From Thamnidium elegans (Eukaryota; Mucoromycota; Mucoromycetes; Mucorales; Mucoraceae): a stretch of DNA of 64,000 nucleotides. Shown piece by piece: positions 60,849 through 64,000 of the stretch. Location: assembly GCA_025201345.1 (NCBI GenBank), contig JAIXMG010000032.1, positions 124,001 to 188,000 of the forward strand, written 5' to 3'. Numbering within the stretch: position 1 is the first letter of the stretch; every line of letters begins with the position of its first letter. A program made the position numbers and the translations under genes. Under the pieces are notes generated by a model, which was given only the letters and a program-made list of their open reading frames with translations, was not told the DNA's origin and did no database searches.

Positions 60849-61341
60849 GTTATTTTAACTTAGACGCTCACAAAAAAAAACCCCCCCTCTTCCTTTGTAG
60901 CCATACCCTCTCTCTCTTTTTTATTTTATTTTTTCGCGCTCAAATATATATATATATATACATAGTTACAAGAAAGCAACTATTATGACCATCAAAGCAC
61001 ACTGTAATAAAGATTCCAGGCACTCTAGAAGAGAACCTGAAAACACAGCGGCTTTACTCCAACTTACCAAACTCTCTCAAATAAAATATTTCGTTTGGGA
61101 ATAACCCAGTTTAAAAATAATATACTCTATTTTATATGTACCTTTTCAATTTTTATTTGTTGAGATCGGATGACCAATATGCTTTGACAAAAATATTTAA
61201 TAATTTTGAAAGCTAACACAATGAAGAAAATTAAACTCGCGAGTTGCTTCATGGTTATTCTATGTAAATATCTTAGTAACCAGTTAAAGTTAGAGGGAAG
61301 CCATTATTGTTAGATTGCTCACTTTCAATGATAAGAAAAAG
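60849..61341. other. Intergenic region after truncated serine dehydratase
   Basis: No alpha-domain coding sequence is detected in any frame. It contains an AT dinucleotide run near 60946-60960. Confidence 0.5.
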
Positions 61342-61746
61342 TTAATTGCCTGGGGGAAAGAACTCCTCTTTATCCTCGAAGTTATACTTAATTAACAAGC
61401 TATCTTCTAGCCACATTTTAAAGAAAACAGACGAATTAGAAGTTATCGCTTTCTCAAGAATACTTACACAGCCAATTAAAAAACGAGATTGCTCATTGAC
61501 TTCATCTTCTGCTTTTTGGACTCTCTTTTTATATTTCGGTTGGTAGAGAACAGTACGTTTTGAAGATGTGTTTCGTTTGCTTACATTATCAACGTAAGAA
61601 GTAAGGCGTTCATCAATTACGTAGCTTTTTACGCCGGCGTGTTGATTCTTGCAGGTATTTCCGATGTCGCTTTGGGAAGCAAGGCTTCCAAGAAATATTT
61701 TTCCCGCAGCAGACGACATCATTCTTAGCAGGTTTTTAATGAACAA
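61342..61746 (-). CDS. Small protein of unknown function (134 aa)
   Basis: A single open frame (MFIKNLLRMMSSAAGKIFLG to EEFFPPGN). The N-terminus, with hydrophobic and basic residues (FIKNLLRMMSSAAGKIFLGS), could be a mitochondrial presequence. The middle is Lys/Arg-rich (LYQPKYKKRVQKAEDEVNEQ), and the C-terminus is helical and acidic. No family is recognised. A later start at the MMSS methionines is possible. Confidence 0.5.
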   Translation of the reverse strand: MFIKNLLRMMSSAAGKIFLGSLASQSDIGNTCKNQHAGVKSYVIDERLTSYVDNVSKRNTSSKRTVLYQPKYKKRVQKAEDEVNEQSRFLIGCVSILEKAITSNSSVFFKMWLEDSLLIKYNFEDKEEFFPPGN

Positions 61747-63288
61747 TAATCATTAGTGATATTTATAAAATGCATCTTAACAGTAGACAATACTCATTAT
61801 TTATCTGTACTTGTGCAAATTGTTATCGAGTTTGGCCTTTTATAAGAATAGTTTCCGCTTATTCGCTAAAAATTTCTCCTGATAGTAAAAAAAAAAAAGT
61901 TACATTTTGTCCTTGAGTACTACATATTCTTGGCATACTTATGTACTTCGTTATCAATAATTGGCTCATAATGCCAAAGAAAAATGTTTATTGGCTATTA
62001 TTTTTTATCCTCGGAAAATATGCGTGAGTTATTTACCTGTGCTTCATCGACCATACAATATCTTCTTTTGATTGAAGGCCCGGCTTGATTCGCATATAGG
62101 CGAAATTCATTTTACATGATTATGTCGTTTAGAGTTTCTTAACACTAAGTGTTACAAATATGCTGTATTAACCGTACAGCAAATATTGGCATTTTCGCGT
62201 AATATGCATGGTAGGACCGGTTTGTGTTCTGACGGTGCTGGAAAATGACATTTGTTCAAATTCTTTTTTTGAAGGCTAATTAATTTTCTTATGTATGTTG
62301 GTTTAGTGATGTGGATATATAATTTAAATTAGATTACTTTTCCTCTTTATCTTTTAGTTGCGAAGGGCAATTTTTTATTATTATTATTATCTCTCTTGGA
62401 GTATTTTTATTCGCTTCAATTAAATTAAATATTGTTTAACGTTTTTTTTTTGAGAAAATCCTGATACGCGTTCTATTTACACGATCAGAAAAAAAAGCGC
62501 AACGCATTATTTTTTTCACGTACTTTTTATGCACGGCAGTTACTCTAAGAAGAGCAATAGTGGTTTGTGTAAACATAAGAAGAAGAAGAAGAAACAAAAA
62601 GTACAAAAACAAAAGCAGAATAAACAAAGGAAAAAGAAATACATTAGCTGATATATTTATTATTCCAACTAGATTCAAAAGCTTCGAAAATGATAAGAAT
62701 CAATTAGGCGGACAATACAATAAACTTATTTTGTACTTTGTCGATCATCTGTTTAATTGGATAAGTTATTGTCTTGGGTTTGCCAAGTGCGCCAAGCTTA
62801 TTGTTTTTATATTTAAGGAACGAGGAAAGTGAACAAATGCTACGTTATCATAGTTACAAAAATACATATGCCCTTTTTCTTATCCAACTTTTTTACTTCT
62901 AAAACCAATGCTCAGCCGTACTTGATCAAGCGTTCAATTCCTGTACCTTACAAACCCTCTTTTGTCTACCAACCTAAAGTTGAAATACATATGCCATACA
63001 TCCAATCAATACCCTTTCTCCAAAGATAATTTTTTTTTCATGACGCAACAAGTCTTTTAATTGGCTGAAAAAACTTTTTTTTTTTTTTTTTTCTCTTTTT
63101 GTATCAAATTCTTTTTTTTTTTCGTTACAAAAAGCAAAGTGGAAGGCTTATACAAAAACTCTTGCTTTTCCTTTTCTAATATTTCTACCCCTATCTCTCT
63201 CTCTGTAACTCCGTGCTGTGTTCCTAAAAAAAATAAAAAAGCTACATAAAACTTTCGCATAATATTATTAAAAAGTTGAAAATTCAAG
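61747..63288. other. Intergenic region
   Basis: Mostly noncoding. Apart from the short frame at 62868-63029, nothing is supported. The Lys/Arg-rich frame at 62560 and the hydrophobic antisense frame at 62436 derive from an AAG/AAC-rich stretch. A T run lies near 63076-63092. Confidence 0.45.
62868..63029 (+). CDS. Short open reading frame (53 aa), doubtful
   Basis: Starts MPFFLSNFFTSKTNAQPYLI and ends SIPFLQR. Unlike neighbouring A/T-biased frames, it has an ordinary amino-acid mix with proline and tyrosine (IPVPYKPSFVYQPKVEI). No homologue is recognised and no splice partner is seen. Confidence 0.3.
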   Translation: MPFFLSNFFTSKTNAQPYLIKRSIPVPYKPSFVYQPKVEIHMPYIQSIPFLQR

Positions 63289-64000
63289 ATGGCACGTGTA
63301 CACATGTTCAAGTCTTCGTCCGATAAACAGAAGGATGTTGTTGTCGAAAGCCCACAAGACTTACCCGCTTCACCTTCTTTACTATTAAACAATACAATAG
63401 CAGAAGAACACTCGTTAGATGTTACAGCTCAGTCTCCTAAACAACAAATGTCGATTCTTAACCGCAATGAAAGTGCGGCATTAACAGCGGCATTATTACA
63501 AAAGGCTTCTACAAATATGGACGTAGTTGGTGCTGTTGCTGCTGCTTTATCTGTTAAACCAGGTAACTTAAAAAAACGGGACTATAAAGAGTATTTTTTT
63601 TTTTAATTTATTTTTTTTTGCATAAAAAATATAGACTCTTTAGAAATGTTGAGTGAAAGAACACAACAACAATTACTGACGACCTTACAACAACATCAGC
63701 AACAACAACAACAAACAAACCGAGACCAGGCACCAGAACCACAAGCAGACGCACAACCTACACCAAACCACATCACATTACCTTCATCACCTTCTATCCA
63801 TCATACCCCAGACAAGGAATTAATACATAAATCAAACCAGACTGATAAAAATGTTGCTACAGAATTTATGGATCAAGCAGCGGCCGCTACAGCGCTTCAA
63901 TTATTAGGTCTAGCCCAGCAAAACAATAAATCGCCGGAACAGGCCCGAGCGTCACCACCTGTATTAGATAGTAACGTGATGATGATCGCTAATTATCCTG
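63289..64000 (+). CDS. Q-rich protein of unknown function, 3' end cut by window edge
   Basis: Exon 1 (63289-63562) encodes MARVHMFKSSSDKQKDVVVE and an Ala-rich helix (NESAALTAALLQKASTN). It splices with a 72-nt intron to exon 2 (63635 onward) in frame: SVKPDSLEMLSERTQQQLLT, then Gln-rich and Pro/Ser-rich sequence and EFMDQAAAATALQLLGLAQ. The second Ala/Leu helix resembles the first. No domain is recognised. The composition suggests a nuclear regulator, but that is a guess. It continues beyond the window. Confidence 0.75.

Noticed and set aside
62436..62832. Basic KKRRRR-type and hydrophobic frames around 62.5-62.8 kb
   Set aside because: Both come from an AAG/AAC-rich low-complexity stretch and its complement, with no support as genes.
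1..64000. CRISPR arrays, transposons, long terminal repeats, rRNA genes
   Set aside because: No regularly spaced repeats, terminal inverted or direct repeats, transposase or reverse transcriptase motifs, or rRNA-like sequence were noticed on reading. Dispersed short repeats cannot be excluded without a self-comparison.

Overview
This is a gene-dense stretch of an AT-rich eukaryotic nuclear chromosome. The organism is almost certainly a fungus of the Mucoromycota, and probably Mucorales. The reasons are: many short introns (about 50-90 nt) with GTAAGT/GTAATA-type donors and T-rich 3' ends, frequent A/T homopolymers, tandem HSPA12-type Hsp70 genes, Zn(II)2Cys6 regulators, and a Psd2-type phosphatidylserine decarboxylase. 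Nearly every gene had to be assembled from several exons. Exon joins were checked by reading frame, and the resulting lengths fit the families recognised. No transposon, CRISPR array or prokaryotic operon structure was seen.

Layout. 1-5.5 kb holds two HSPA12/Hsp70-like genes on the minus strand. One runs off the left edge. The other appears to be a single 1116-aa polypeptide carrying two Hsp70-type nucleotide-binding modules, the first with degenerate ATPase motifs. 7-12 kb holds a BRWD/PHIP-type WD40, cryptic-Tudor and bromodomain protein. 12-18.3 kb holds a glycolipid transfer protein, a small basic GRPSKG-containing protein, a tRNA-Glu(CTC), an uncharacterised gene, and the Smc5/6 kleisin Nse4. 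19.5-24.6 kb holds a GIGYF/Smy2-type GYF protein with an apparent eIF4E-family-binding motif, then Mo25/Hym1. 24.6-32.2 kb holds a membrane-anchored aldehyde dehydrogenase, a PRA1/Yip3 protein, and Psd2 with two C2 regions. 35-41.2 kb holds a 2039-aa spectraplakin-like protein (two CH-like domains, a long coiled-coil or spectrin-like rod, and a C-terminal GAR domain). 43.7-48.6 kb holds an Ndt80/PhoG transcription factor and an unrecognised helical protein. 49.4-54.5 kb holds a tandem pair of paralogous Zn(II)2Cys6 regulators with conserved introns.

55-63 kb looks like an erosion-prone region. It contains a decayed gene, an MFS transporter with an apparent homopolymer frameshift near its C-terminus, several short orphan reading frames, and an iron-sulfur L-serine dehydratase cut down to its beta domain. 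The right edge enters a Q-rich protein of unknown function.

There is no evident pathway linking the genes. They are mostly single housekeeping or regulatory loci. The only clear clusters are the two tandem duplications (HSPA12-like and Zn2Cys6). The most interesting items are the HSPA12 fusion with a degenerate ATPase module, the spectraplakin-like protein, the GIGYF-type motif, the tandem Zn2Cys6 pair, and the truncated or broken genes at the right end.
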